The position numbers and the translations under genes were made by a program. A stretch of 44,246 bases of DNA from Candidatus Acidiferrum typicum (GTDB lineage Bacteria; Acidobacteriota; Terriglobia; Acidiferrales; UBA7541), in contig JAOAPV010000032.1 of assembly GCA_025463055.1 (NCBI GenBank), positions 1-44,246 on the forward strand. The letters run 5' to 3'. Below, piece by piece: positions 1 through 8,227 of this stretch (its first letter is position 1; each line of letters begins with the position of its first letter). The notes under the pieces are model-generated. The model made no database searches, was not told the origin of the DNA, and worked only from the letters and a program-made list of their open reading frames with translations.

Positions 1-434
1 TGGATCCTTACGTGATCTACTGGCCGAGCGGCAGCCGCAATTTGTGCAGCAGCCCGATGAATGGAGTGTGCAGCGGGCCGGACAGCCGGTGGGACAATTT
101 CCGCAACAACATGGGGTACATGCTGAACTACGCCAACAACAAACTAGACTTATTGAAGATGACCCCGCAGGGAGGGTTGTCCTCCACAGGGTTCTGCATG
201 GCAGACAATGTCGCTACGGGAGCCGAATACCTGGTGTATGCCCCCAATGGTGGCAGCTTCTCAGTGAACTTGTCGGCTACGACGCGGACGTTGAATGTGG
301 AATGGCTGAATCCCAGCAATGGAGCGATCACCACGGGGGGAACGATTGCCGGAGGATCGAGCAGCCAATCCTTTACTCCGCCCTTCAGCGGGGACGCCGT
401 CCTCTACCTGGTTGACGCGGCCGGCCATAACTAA
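1..434 (+). CDS. C-terminal end of a DUF4038-type secreted glycosidase (5' partial)
   Basis: The reading frame is open from the window edge (first full codon at position 3) to TAA at 432-434, so the start lies upstream. About 143 residues are visible. The first part (YWPSGSRNL, NNMGYMLNYAN) resembles the end of the TIM barrel of DUF4038/apiosidase-like glycosidases. The rest (from about FCMADNVATGAEYLVYAP, then VEWLNPSNGAI and a closing VLYLVD strand) looks like the small C-terminal beta-sandwich often annotated as putative collagen-binding domain of a collagenase. It shares this layout with the glycosidase at 40997-42487 at the far end of the locus. Likely role: secreted or surface glycan hydrolysis. 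The catalytic half is not visible, so substrate is unknown. Confidence 0.7.
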   Translation, partial: DPYVIYWPSGSRNLCSSPMNGVCSGPDSRWDNFRNNMGYMLNYANNKLDLLKMTPQGGLSSTGFCMADNVATGAEYLVYAPNGGSFSVNLSATTRTLNVEWLNPSNGAITTGGTIAGGSSSQSFTPPFSGDAVLYLVDAAGHN

Positions 435-548
435 ATTCAGGGGCATAGGAATTTTAATCTAGCTTCGCACGGCGAGTGCTAATCCTCCGGACTCGTGAGA
501 GTATGTGGGTCTCGCGGCGGAGAGATCGCGGCGCGACTGAGGGTATGC

Positions 549-980
549 GTGAGAAGCAAAGGGATACTCCTGGCAACGGCAGCCCTGCTTTTGCTTACCG
601 GGATGGTCCTTTCTCATACGGGCGCATTGGCGCCTACGGTGACGGTAAGTTGGTCTTATGACTATGGGCCGCAGCCTGCTTGCGGCGCTATACGGGCAAA
701 AGACTGCATCGACCACTTCGAGATTTTCGATTATACGAATCCAGAGAATCCGAAACTTCTGCGCACGGTCGCGAATCCGAAAAATGCCATCGATAAGGTT
801 GATAATATTTCCGACACGTTTTCGTTCGGGCCGCCGTTCGGCCGGAGGACAATCATAGTTGTAGCGGTAGCACGGGATAAGAACGACGCTCTGATTTCGT
901 CCAATCCATATGCAGCGCGTAAGGAAGTAGAGATCAAGCCTAAGATTGGCCGAAATGGGGCTCAATTTCTGTCCAAATAG
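549..980 (+). CDS. Small secreted protein with one Fn3-like domain
   Basis: The GTG at 549 is chosen as start because TGAGGG lies 5 bases upstream and translation then opens directly with a signal peptide (MRSKGILLATAALLLLTG). An upstream in-frame GTG at 495 would add 18 residues ahead of it. The mature part is about 115 residues. The order VTVSWSYDYG, DCIDHFEIFDY, then VVAVARDK resembles the strand pattern of the Fn3 modules in the giant protein at 32620-38988, including a Cys before the second strand. It has no PEP-CTERM tail (it ends GAQFLSK). It lies convergent to the exosortase gene. Function is unknown; a surface or adhesion role is only inference. Confidence 0.6.
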   Translation: MRSKGILLATAALLLLTGMVLSHTGALAPTVTVSWSYDYGPQPACGAIRAKDCIDHFEIFDYTNPENPKLLRTVANPKNAIDKVDNISDTFSFGPPFGRRTIIVVAVARDKNDALISSNPYAARKEVEIKPKIGRNGAQFLSK

Positions 981-1076
981 GTGGTTAAACAAATGGCTGA
1001 GCGAGATTGGGCTATGGAGGGTGCCTGCTGTATCTGGGCAGGTGATCTTGCGACGAATGTGCCGTAAAGGCGGAGA

Positions 1077-2750
1077 CTAGTTTGCTGTACTCGGAACCTT
1101 GATGCGGAGCGGAGCATTGAGAACGGGCGAAACTGCGAGATGATTCGCGAACTCCGTCAATAGCCGATCACAGTCACCCCCCTCTCGATCAGCAGTCGTT
1201 ACCAGGAGAATGATAGCCGAGCCGCGGTCCTTACGAAGAAGGCGGTCTTTTGCCAACAGAAACTTTGCCAGTAGCGGATTACCGGTGAATCGCCCGCCCG
1301 CCCAATACCATTGCCAGATACACAGAAAAGAAGTCTCGGAACGGATCAAATATCGGTGGGCCAAAAAGTTTTGACCTTCAAGGGAAATGTATGTTCCTTG
1401 ATCTTCCACACGCCACCACGTTGTGCCGTTAAAAATCCGGTTGCCGGTACTGACGAGTTTGACTCCCGGCTCTCTGGAACCATAGTATGCCGCGTAGAGT
1501 AGCACCTTCTGACCGTCCCTAGATTCATAGGCCTGCGAGACTCCAGACTGACCTGAGACGAACCGGGGACTCCATCCGGAGGCATCCCAACTGGTGGGCG
1601 ACCAAGACTCGTTCACCGATGGCGGAGACAGTTTCCAGGATGCTTGCCCATTGGGCACTTCTGCCGCAAGCGCACCGAAGCGAGGAGCAATGGCCATGCA
1701 TAGCACGGCTATCGCAGTGAGTGTAACTGTGCGCAACAGATAGTTCGGAGCTGAGCCTCTCCCTGTCTCGATCGACGGGGCGAACGCGCCAGGCTGTGCG
1801 GGTTCAACATTTAGTTCACTTTCTCTGTCCTCTTCCCGCAGTGGGAGCGTTAGGAGCAAAAAGAGGCTCAAAACTATGCAAAAAAACAGCCATCCATACA
1901 AATAGTGCTCTATGCCGCCGGAGATTCGGTCGCTTCCGAAGGAGCTGGCGAGAATTACGCCGTATACACGCAACCCATTCGCAAGAATGGGAACTGCAAC
2001 CGACAAGAGAAGAATGATGCCACGACGAGTCCAAGACCTGAATGAGACGGCGGCGTACAGGGAGCCAATCGCCAGGGATGAAAATAGATAGCTGATGCCG
2101 CTGCAGTAGGCTTCGATTTCCCAATTTCCAGACGGCACAGAAATGATGTTTCCCTGTACATGAACTGGAACTCCCGAAAGATGCAACATTGCCACCGATA
2201 GAGAAGCAGTTATGCCCTGTAAAGTCGGAATCAGATTCTCGCCGGCTGGGACCATGAAAAATAAGAACGCCAGTGGAAATAAGAGTTTGCGCACTAGCTG
2301 TGAGCCAAACTCAGCCCACACTAATACGATGATCATCGCCACAAAACAGAACTGCTGAACCACGGCAGTGTTGGTCAGGTTTCCGCCGAGCCAGAGAGCG
2401 GAGAGTAAGGCCAAAGGGAGCAAGCTCCAAAATGCCGGAGTAGGCGCTGTCGAACATACGAGGGCGCGGCGCTTCGAAATAAGCCATGCAGTCACAGGGA
2501 CGACGGCGAACCCATGTGAGAATGGAAGCGTGCGCCACATCGACACGAGGGAAATAAAGGTTGCCCAGTGGAAATACAAAAGGGCACTAAGCGCAACAAA
2601 AAAGAAAATCGCTTGGACTAGCCATGTTGTAGGAATGCGGCCCACGAATTTACCCGATATTAAGGTAAGGTCTTGAGCCGCGCTATTGTAATTCTGTTCG
2701 GTCATACTCGTAAAATGCAGGCGAAAACGATCTGAATTGTCCGGCGCCAT
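1077..2750 (-). CDS. xrtA: Exosortase A fused to a C-terminal EpsI domain
   Basis: Multi-pass membrane protein of 557 residues. Residues about 40-310 are the exosortase/archaeosortase core with eight or so hydrophobic segments. The expected catalytic residues are present: Cys216 in EAYCSGISYL, Arg261 in ANGLRVYG and His282 in GGIEHYLYG. Exosortases are thought to cleave PEP-CTERM proteins and hand them to the envelope, and they co-occur with EPS loci. Residues about 365-557 form an EpsI-type (DUF3485) domain, often a separate gene and here fused. The XrtA assignment rests on neighbours: the DUF3473 deacetylase (5336) and TIGR03013-like sugar transferase (18382). The Met at residue 16 (position 2705) is an alternative start. 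It is last in the minus-strand run GT2-GT4-xrtA, 12 bases after the GT4 gene. Confidence 0.9.
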   Translation of the reverse strand: MAPDNSDRFRLHFTSMTEQNYNSAAQDLTLISGKFVGRIPTTWLVQAIFFFVALSALLYFHWATFISLVSMWRTLPFSHGFAVVPVTAWLISKRRALVCSTAPTPAFWSLLPLALLSALWLGGNLTNTAVVQQFCFVAMIIVLVWAEFGSQLVRKLLFPLAFLFFMVPAGENLIPTLQGITASLSVAMLHLSGVPVHVQGNIISVPSGNWEIEAYCSGISYLFSSLAIGSLYAAVSFRSWTRRGIILLLSVAVPILANGLRVYGVILASSFGSDRISGGIEHYLYGWLFFCIVLSLFLLLTLPLREEDRESELNVEPAQPGAFAPSIETGRGSAPNYLLRTVTLTAIAVLCMAIAPRFGALAAEVPNGQASWKLSPPSVNESWSPTSWDASGWSPRFVSGQSGVSQAYESRDGQKVLLYAAYYGSREPGVKLVSTGNRIFNGTTWWRVEDQGTYISLEGQNFLAHRYLIRSETSFLCIWQWYWAGGRFTGNPLLAKFLLAKDRLLRKDRGSAIILLVTTADREGGDCDRLLTEFANHLAVSPVLNAPLRIKVPSTAN

Positions 2751-2762
2751 GACTCGTTGCGA

Positions 2763-3935
2763 TCAATCTGCATGGTTCACGCCTGCGACGTTCACTGCGG
2801 CACCTGAAATCTGCTCGAGCACAGTCCGTTCTATCGAGCGACAGAACTGCTCGATCGAAAAATCTCGAACAGCCATTGCGCGTCCTGCCGTCCCCATATC
2901 CTTTCGGACCGTACGGCTAGCAGCCAACAAGGCCATCTTCTCAGCCAACATCACATGATCGTCGCGACGAAAAAGCAATCCTGTTTGACCTTCCAAAATG
3001 CATTCCGGAATTCCGTCCACATCTGCTCCAATATTCGGCAAGCCACAAGAGGATGCCTCCAATAGTGACAACCCGAATGCCTCGCTGCGGGATGCCAGGA
3101 GATTGATATCGAGCACATGCTGGTAAAAGGGAACAGGATCCGTTTGGTTCCCCACCCACCTTACTCTGGAGCTCAGGCCGAGCTGTTCCGAAAGAGCTAC
3201 GAATTCTTTGCGTTCGGGACCATCACCCACGACTACAAGATGCACCTCAGGATAATCGCGGAGCAACAGTTGGAAAGCTCGTAGCAGGACATCGATTCCT
3301 TTCCTCGAAATCAGTGAAGACACCTGGCCGAAAACAAGGGAATCAGCAGGAATCATGAGGCGCTGCCGCCACGTTTCATCCCTGGTTTTCGCAGGCTGAA
3401 AGCGCCCTGTGTCCACACCGTTGTAAACAACTTCGCACACTCCGTGGAAGGATTGTTTCGCTCGAGCGTATCGCAATATTGCGCGGCTGACGAAGATTAC
3501 TCGTGAGGCGTGGTTTAAACGATAAAGAAGCAAATAGCTACGGTTATAAGGAGCATGCAGGTGGGCTATGACTGGGACCCCGGCAAGTTTTCCGGCATAG
3601 TAGCCGATTTGGCAGGTGCTACCGCCATTGCAATAGATCGCTCGGATCTTCTTCTCGCGAATCATTCTCGCTATCTTCCATACGCTCTTGCCCCAAGGGC
3701 GAAGGGGGAGTCTTACATCACCATCTTCAAACGCGATGTCCGGCAATGGTTGGATCTCAGCTTCGACACCTTCCAGACGCGCAGCATCAGCCAGACAGGT
3801 ATTGCCGGTAAGGAGGTATGGCTGGAGAACATTACGATCCATGCCTCGGAATATTGTGAGTAGAACGTTTTCACTTCCGCGAAGCCAATCGCCCGCCGAA
3901 TGAAGGAACAGCACGTTAGCTGGCGTCAGGGACAC
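2763..3935 (-). CDS. Glycosyltransferase family 4
   Basis: A 390-residue GT-B fold enzyme. The N-terminal acceptor half begins with VLFLHSAGDWLRGSENV, a variant of the glycine-rich GT4 opening. The C-terminal donor half has the core after FGQVSSLISRKGIDVLLRAF and the E-x7-E motif in SEAFGLSLLEASSCGLP, which binds the nucleotide-sugar donor. Retaining transfer of one sugar to a lipid-linked EPS repeat unit at the cytoplasmic face is the expected role. Donor and acceptor cannot be read from the sequence. It lies between the GT2 gene (31-base gap) and xrtA (12-base gap), so the three are probably cotranscribed. Confidence 0.88.
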   Translation of the reverse strand: MSLTPANVLFLHSAGDWLRGSENVLLTIFRGMDRNVLQPYLLTGNTCLADAARLEGVEAEIQPLPDIAFEDGDVRLPLRPWGKSVWKIARMIREKKIRAIYCNGGSTCQIGYYAGKLAGVPVIAHLHAPYNRSYLLLYRLNHASRVIFVSRAILRYARAKQSFHGVCEVVYNGVDTGRFQPAKTRDETWRQRLMIPADSLVFGQVSSLISRKGIDVLLRAFQLLLRDYPEVHLVVVGDGPERKEFVALSEQLGLSSRVRWVGNQTDPVPFYQHVLDINLLASRSEAFGLSLLEASSCGLPNIGADVDGIPECILEGQTGLLFRRDDHVMLAEKMALLAASRTVRKDMGTAGRAMAVRDFSIEQFCRSIERTVLEQISGAAVNVAGVNHAD

Positions 3936-3966
3936 GGTTGATCGACGGCATTGGTCAGCCGATTTT

Positions 3967-4857
3967 TCACGTTGTCTTGCGAACAGTACCGAATGGAGCT
4001 CCCATCCGATGAATCAGCGGATGTATCATTCGATATAAATTCATATCGTGACGTAAACTCTCCCGACCACAACGCATTGCCTCGCGCCAGTCGTGGAGAT
4101 CATATAGATACTGCCGGGCCAGAGCCCACATACTCGCAGCGTAAATTCGCGCGATTTCTTTACTCCCGAGATCGGCGAGCTTTTTGTGGTGCTTACGCAA
4201 CAACCTTTCAGTGCAGGTTAGAATCCTGCGGAGATTCCCAGTCATGAGACTGTCCTCTGTTCTGGTGTAGACGTATAAGGGCTCATTGACGTACGCAAAC
4301 AGCTTGCGCGAGTGAATCATGCGAATATTGACATCCCAGTCTTCGCGGACGGACAGTTCCTCATCATATAGGCCGATTGCCAGGAACTCGCTCGTAACGT
4401 AGAAAGGGCTTCGCGTAATGAAATCAGTGGCAAGGATAGACAAAAGGAGGTCGCCCGTCGGAATTTTTGTGGTTCTGATTACGCTTTGATTTCGAATTTT
4501 CTTGAGTACGTCAACGACGCACCAAGCCGCATTTGTGGCCCGTACCTTGCGAACCATCTTCTCCAAAGCCGTCGGCTCAAACGCGTCATCCGCATCAAGA
4601 AATGCCAGATATTCGCCTCTAGCTTGACGGCACGCTATGTTTTTGGCGTGCGATGCGCCTCGGTTTTCATGCTTTATGTAGCGTATTCTCGATTCCCCGC
4701 GATAGCGAGAGACCTGTGCAGCAGTGCCGTCATTCGATCCGTCATCCGATACGATGATCTCAAAGTCCTGCAAAGTTTGCGCTAGGACTGAGTCAATTGC
4801 GTCAGAGATCGTCGCTGCGGCGTTGTACGCCGGAATCACCACTGTAACCAAGCTCAT
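3967..4857 (-). CDS. Glycosyltransferase family 2
   Basis: A 296-residue GT-A enzyme with the classic family 2 opening (VTVVIPAYNAAATISDAI), the nucleotide-binding SDDGSNDGT and the metal-binding FLDADDAF. There is no membrane segment, so it is probably soluble or peripheral. It should use a nucleotide-sugar donor with inversion to extend the EPS repeat unit. It is the first gene of the minus-strand GT2-GT4-xrtA run. Its promoter must lie in the 4858-5335 divergent region. Confidence 0.88.
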   Translation of the reverse strand: MSLVTVVIPAYNAAATISDAIDSVLAQTLQDFEIIVSDDGSNDGTAAQVSRYRGESRIRYIKHENRGASHAKNIACRQARGEYLAFLDADDAFEPTALEKMVRKVRATNAAWCVVDVLKKIRNQSVIRTTKIPTGDLLLSILATDFITRSPFYVTSEFLAIGLYDEELSVREDWDVNIRMIHSRKLFAYVNEPLYVYTRTEDSLMTGNLRRILTCTERLLRKHHKKLADLGSKEIARIYAASMWALARQYLYDLHDWREAMRCGRESLRHDMNLYRMIHPLIHRMGAPFGTVRKTT

Positions 4858-5335
4858 GCGCCTCTCTGCTATAAACCTTTGCCAACGATTCTAGACGTAA
4901 CTGGGGTAGCAGCGACCTCACCGTGGTATGGCGCCGCCGCCCAAAGTTGCCCGGCAATGGCGCCTTAGGCACTTAGGGCAGGCCAAAGCACAGTGCCACG
5001 CAGATAAGAGCACATCAAATTCCGTTTGAAATTGCCTAAGTTCTGCTCTGGACCAGCGGAACATCCTGATAAATAAGGAGTTAGTGGCCTATAACTCGAA
5101 CGCCCCTTACGGGAACGGAGAATGGAGTTCGTCCGCGGTAGCGTTCGGGGCTTCGATGGTAAGTGCCTGCCCATAAGCGCCAAAACATTCGCGGGCCCGG
5201 CTTCCCATAGCCCTGTTCGTTCTGATAACACTCTGAAAACAACAGGCTTACGCAAGTAAGAACGGAGGCCGTCGTGCTGTCTAAAGGTTCCCGGCGCTCT
5301 AATTTATCGCGCTGCGGGTTGGGAATCTTCTTGGA
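4858..5335. other. Divergent intergenic region between two EPS operons
   Basis: This 478-base stretch has no convincing gene and separates the minus run ending at 4857 from the plus run starting at 5336, so it should hold both promoters. Two small RNA-like hairpins are visible on the plus strand: GTTCTGCT at 5040-5047 pairing with AGCGGAAC at 5055-5062 (eight pairs counting one G-U, 7-base loop), and CTTAC-GCAA-GTAAG at 5247-5260 with a GNRA-type loop. AAGGAG at about 5075 precedes a 24-codon GTG frame with too short a spacing to trust. No clear -35/-10 or strong -24/-12 promoter stood out. Confidence 0.5.
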
Positions 5336-6238
5336 GTGATTCAACCGTCTCCTTACATCCGGAGTTCGCGGCCCGTCCACGTCATGAGTGTGGATGTCGA
5401 AGACTATTTCATGGTCGAGGCCTTTGCGCGTTCTGTTGCTCGAAGCAGCTGGCCGCAATGGTCCTCGCGCGTGGTTGCCAACACCCAGTGCGTCCTGGAT
5501 CTTCTTGATCGATATCAAGTTAAGGCGACCTTCTTCTTCGTTGGATGGATCGCGGACAAATTTCCCCATCTTGTGCGAGATGTCCATGCGCGCGGACATG
5601 AGCTTGCTTGTCACAGCTACTGGCATCGCACGGTTTATTCGCTGACACCGCAAGAATTTCGAAGTGACACACGCGATGCGGTTCGAGCGATTGAGGATGC
5701 CGCTGGCGTCAGGGTGCGAGGCTACCGCGCGCCAAGCTGGTCAATTACACGGGAGTGCATGTGGGCTCTCGACATTCTTGCTGAGGAAGGCTTCTTCTAC
5801 GATTCAAGTATTTATCCAATTATCCACGACTTGTACGGCGTTCCTGGCGGCGAAAGATTTCCTCACGATCTCAAATGCAAGAACGGAATGCCGCTGAAAG
5901 AATATCCGCCCGCAACGGTCCGCTTGTTTGGACAGAACTTGCCTGCCGCTGGGGGTGGATACCTGAGGGTATTGCCGTTGGCATATACTCGGTGGGTGTT
6001 CCGGAAATTTGAAAAATCTTATCGTGAGCGGGTTGTGGTCTATTTTCATCCATGGGAACTGGATCCGGGGCAACCGCGCATAAGGGAGAAGTTGAAATCC
6101 AGACTGCGGCACTACACAGCGTTGAACAGGACGATGAGTAAACTCGAATATCTATTGTCACGCTATCGATTCGACACACTCATCGGACTTTCGCATGACG
6201 AACAGGGTTTGGTTCCTGTCACGGCCGCGAGTTTGTGA
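5336..6238 (+). CDS. XrtA-system polysaccharide deacetylase (DUF3473 type)
   Basis: A 300-residue NodB-fold deacetylase of the subtype found with exosortase EPS loci: MSVDVEDYF (Asp20, Asp23) near the N-terminus, the metal-binding CHSYWH (His93, His97), YRAPSWS around residue 130, and a C-terminal DUF3473 portion with VVYFHPWELDP. It should remove N- or O-acetyl groups from the exopolysaccharide or its precursor. No signal peptide is seen. Start is GTG at 5336 with GGAG close upstream. An internal ATG begins MSVDVEDYF but would cut off part of the fold. It leads a four-gene plus-strand operon, 7 bases ahead of the next gene. Confidence 0.9.
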   Translation: MIQPSPYIRSSRPVHVMSVDVEDYFMVEAFARSVARSSWPQWSSRVVANTQCVLDLLDRYQVKATFFFVGWIADKFPHLVRDVHARGHELACHSYWHRTVYSLTPQEFRSDTRDAVRAIEDAAGVRVRGYRAPSWSITRECMWALDILAEEGFFYDSSIYPIIHDLYGVPGGERFPHDLKCKNGMPLKEYPPATVRLFGQNLPAAGGGYLRVLPLAYTRWVFRKFEKSYRERVVVYFHPWELDPGQPRIREKLKSRLRHYTALNRTMSKLEYLLSRYRFDTLIGLSHDEQGLVPVTAASL

Positions 6239-6245
6239 AACCACA

Positions 6246-7067
6246 ATGATCTCGTCTGACGGCATTTCCCCCACGAGTTTGCACGCAACAAAAACGTTTC
6301 GTTATCTGACATATCACGAAATATCGAATACCGAGCCGGAGTATCGCTACAGCGTTTCGTTAGCAAAGTTTGCAGAGCACGCTCGTTGCCTGCGCAGATT
6401 GGCAGATGTCCGACATTCGGAATCTGGCTCATGCCCGATCACCTTTGATGATGGCCATATCTCTCAATTCGATTTAGCGCTCCCTGTCTTAAAAGAGTTT
6501 TCGATCAAGGCGATCTTTTTTGTTACAGCGGGTTGGGTAGGCAGACGCGAAGGGTACATGTCCTGGAAGCATGTCGACGAGATCGCGCGCGCCGGCTACG
6601 AGGTTCAATCCCACGGTTGGTCTCACGCTTGCCTGTCACGATGCTCAAATCGAGAGCTTGACGTGGAACTTCGGCGATCAAAGTCTGAGCTGGAAAGTCA
6701 TTTGGGCATCAGAGTGTCCGCGATATCGGCCCCTGGGGGCAGATGGAATCAAAGGGTTCTGCTCGCCTGCCATGATGCCGGTTATGAGCGCTTATTCATA
6801 TCAGAACCTTGGGCAACCACCAAAAAACAAGACGGAATTGAAGTATTGGGTCGCTGGATGGTGACGAGAACCACGGATGAGAATGAAATTTCTGCATGGC
6901 TTAAAGGTCGTGGCGCACCTGTAGCGCTCGCCAGGATGCGAAATCTCGCGACGTCGGCTGTGAAGAGGGCGATCGGAGATCGCTCGTACGAGAGAGTATG
7001 GAGAGCTTTGGCGCGAAAGAACCGAAGCATAGAGAGCCAGTATTCCGGTAAGGAAACGAAAACCTAA
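6246..7067 (+). CDS. Polysaccharide deacetylase (NodB domain)
   Basis: A 273-residue carbohydrate esterase 4 protein. Key motifs are ITFDDG (residues 65-70), HGWSH (His123, His127) after a short linker, and APGGRWN. ATG at 6246 is chosen over an upstream ATG at 6195, which would overlap the preceding gene by 44 bases and add a non-homologous-looking Arg/Cys stretch. It is a different branch from the DUF3473 protein before it, so it probably acts on another sugar or at another step. The stop codon TAA at 7065-7067 overlaps the next gene's ATG by one base, which indicates translational coupling. Confidence 0.85.
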   Translation: MISSDGISPTSLHATKTFRYLTYHEISNTEPEYRYSVSLAKFAEHARCLRRLADVRHSESGSCPITFDDGHISQFDLALPVLKEFSIKAIFFVTAGWVGRREGYMSWKHVDEIARAGYEVQSHGWSHACLSRCSNRELDVELRRSKSELESHLGIRVSAISAPGGRWNQRVLLACHDAGYERLFISEPWATTKKQDGIEVLGRWMVTRTTDENEISAWLKGRGAPVALARMRNLATSAVKRAIGDRSYERVWRALARKNRSIESQYSGKETKT

Positions 7068-8227
7068 TGTCGCGGCCCAGTGTCCTACAGTTGATCAGCA
7101 GCGGCGGACTGTACGGCGCCGAGAACATGGCGTTAGAGTTGACGCGCGCATTGCTTCATTTAGGTTGTCCGGCAAGTCTCGGGGTTTTTCTGAATGTCCA
7201 TCGTCCGAATCTTCAGGTTGCCGACGCCGCACGAAGTCAAGGATTAGAAGTTGAACTTTTCGAGTGCCAAGGACGCATTGATAGGCAAACAATCCGACGC
7301 GTTCGGGATTGCCTGTTGCGTGGCAGGATCGATATCCTTCACACGCACGGTTACAAGGCAAATACCTACGGACTCTTGGCGGCGAAAGGAACGTCGGTAA
7401 AGACAATCGCCACTTCACATAATTGGCCGGGAAGAAGTTTGTCGCTGCGCGCCTATGGCCTACTAGATAGGCTGCAGCTCCGATTCTTCGACCGGGTGTG
7501 TGCTGTATCAGAGAGTGTCCGCCACCGTCTGCTGCGATCGCTTGTGCCCGATCGCAAGATTACAGTCGTGAGGAATGGCATAGACTGTGAGCGGTTCCGT
7601 GATGGTCGCTCGGTTTTAAGAAATGATCTATCATCGAAAGATGGCTTGTTAGTTGGCTATGTCGGAAGACTCGCGCCTGAGAAAGATTTGCATTCCCTAT
7701 TGCGCGCGGCGAAGGCAATTCTCAACACATTGCCTTCCATTTCATTTGTACTCTGCGGTGAAGGGCCAGAACGCAGGTCACTCGAGGCCTTGGCGCTCCA
7801 ATTGGGTATCGAAAATAGCGTTTTCTTCTTAGGCCAGCGTTCTGACACTCCGGATCTCTACTCGTCGTTCGATGTGGTTGTCTTGCCCTCTTTAACCGAA
7901 GGAATGCCGCTTGCGGTTCTAGAAGCAATGGCGGCGAAGAAGGCCGTAGTGGCTAGCCGTGTCGGCGCAATACCGAAAATTCTCGAGGATGGAAAGAGTG
8001 GCCTGCTGGTGGAACCTGGTAACACGAAAGAACTCGAATCCGCACTTCTCCGGCTACTAAGGAACCGAGAGATGCGACTTTCCTTCGGCCAAGCTGGATT
8101 TGACATCGTTGAATCGAACTTCTCCTCGAAAGTGATGGCTCAAACATACCTATCAATTTACAGCGAAGTTCTTTCGACAAAATTTGAGGACCGCATACTC
8201 TCTCCTATGGAGTCTGGACGAAATTGA
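7067..8227 (+). CDS. Glycosyltransferase family 4
   Basis: A 386-residue GT-B enzyme. It opens with VLQLISSGGLYGAENMALEL, the GT4 pattern with the Gly-Gly and Glu. The donor half starts near VGYVGRLAPEKDLHSLLRA and holds the E-x7-E signature in TEGMPLAVLEAMAAKKAVV. It probably adds one sugar to the lipid-linked repeat unit. It overlaps its upstream neighbour by one base and the downstream GT2 by four, so all three are made together. Its paralogue at 14491-15681 is arranged in the same way in the minus block. Confidence 0.88.
   Translation: MSRPSVLQLISSGGLYGAENMALELTRALLHLGCPASLGVFLNVHRPNLQVADAARSQGLEVELFECQGRIDRQTIRRVRDCLLRGRIDILHTHGYKANTYGLLAAKGTSVKTIATSHNWPGRSLSLRAYGLLDRLQLRFFDRVCAVSESVRHRLLRSLVPDRKITVVRNGIDCERFRDGRSVLRNDLSSKDGLLVGYVGRLAPEKDLHSLLRAAKAILNTLPSISFVLCGEGPERRSLEALALQLGIENSVFFLGQRSDTPDLYSSFDVVVLPSLTEGMPLAVLEAMAAKKAVVASRVGAIPKILEDGKSGLLVEPGNTKELESALLRLLRNREMRLSFGQAGFDIVESNFSSKVMAQTYLSIYSEVLSTKFEDRILSPMESGRN

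Noticed and set aside
4908-4923. Minus-strand CGGTGAGGTCGCTGCT as a sigma-54 promoter for the GT2-GT4-xrtA run
   Set aside because: The GG-N10-GC spacing is right but the -24 element matches poorly beyond GG, so it is within chance for a region of this size.
5084-5161. Short GTG frame of 24 codons after AAGGAG
   Set aside because: Spacing from the ribosome-like site is only 3 bases and the product has no recognisable feature.
5081-5653. Long minus-strand open frame across the intergenic region and the deacetylase gene
   Set aside because: It overlaps well-supported deacetylase coding sequence on the other strand and its translation is Arg/Pro-rich with no recognisable domain.
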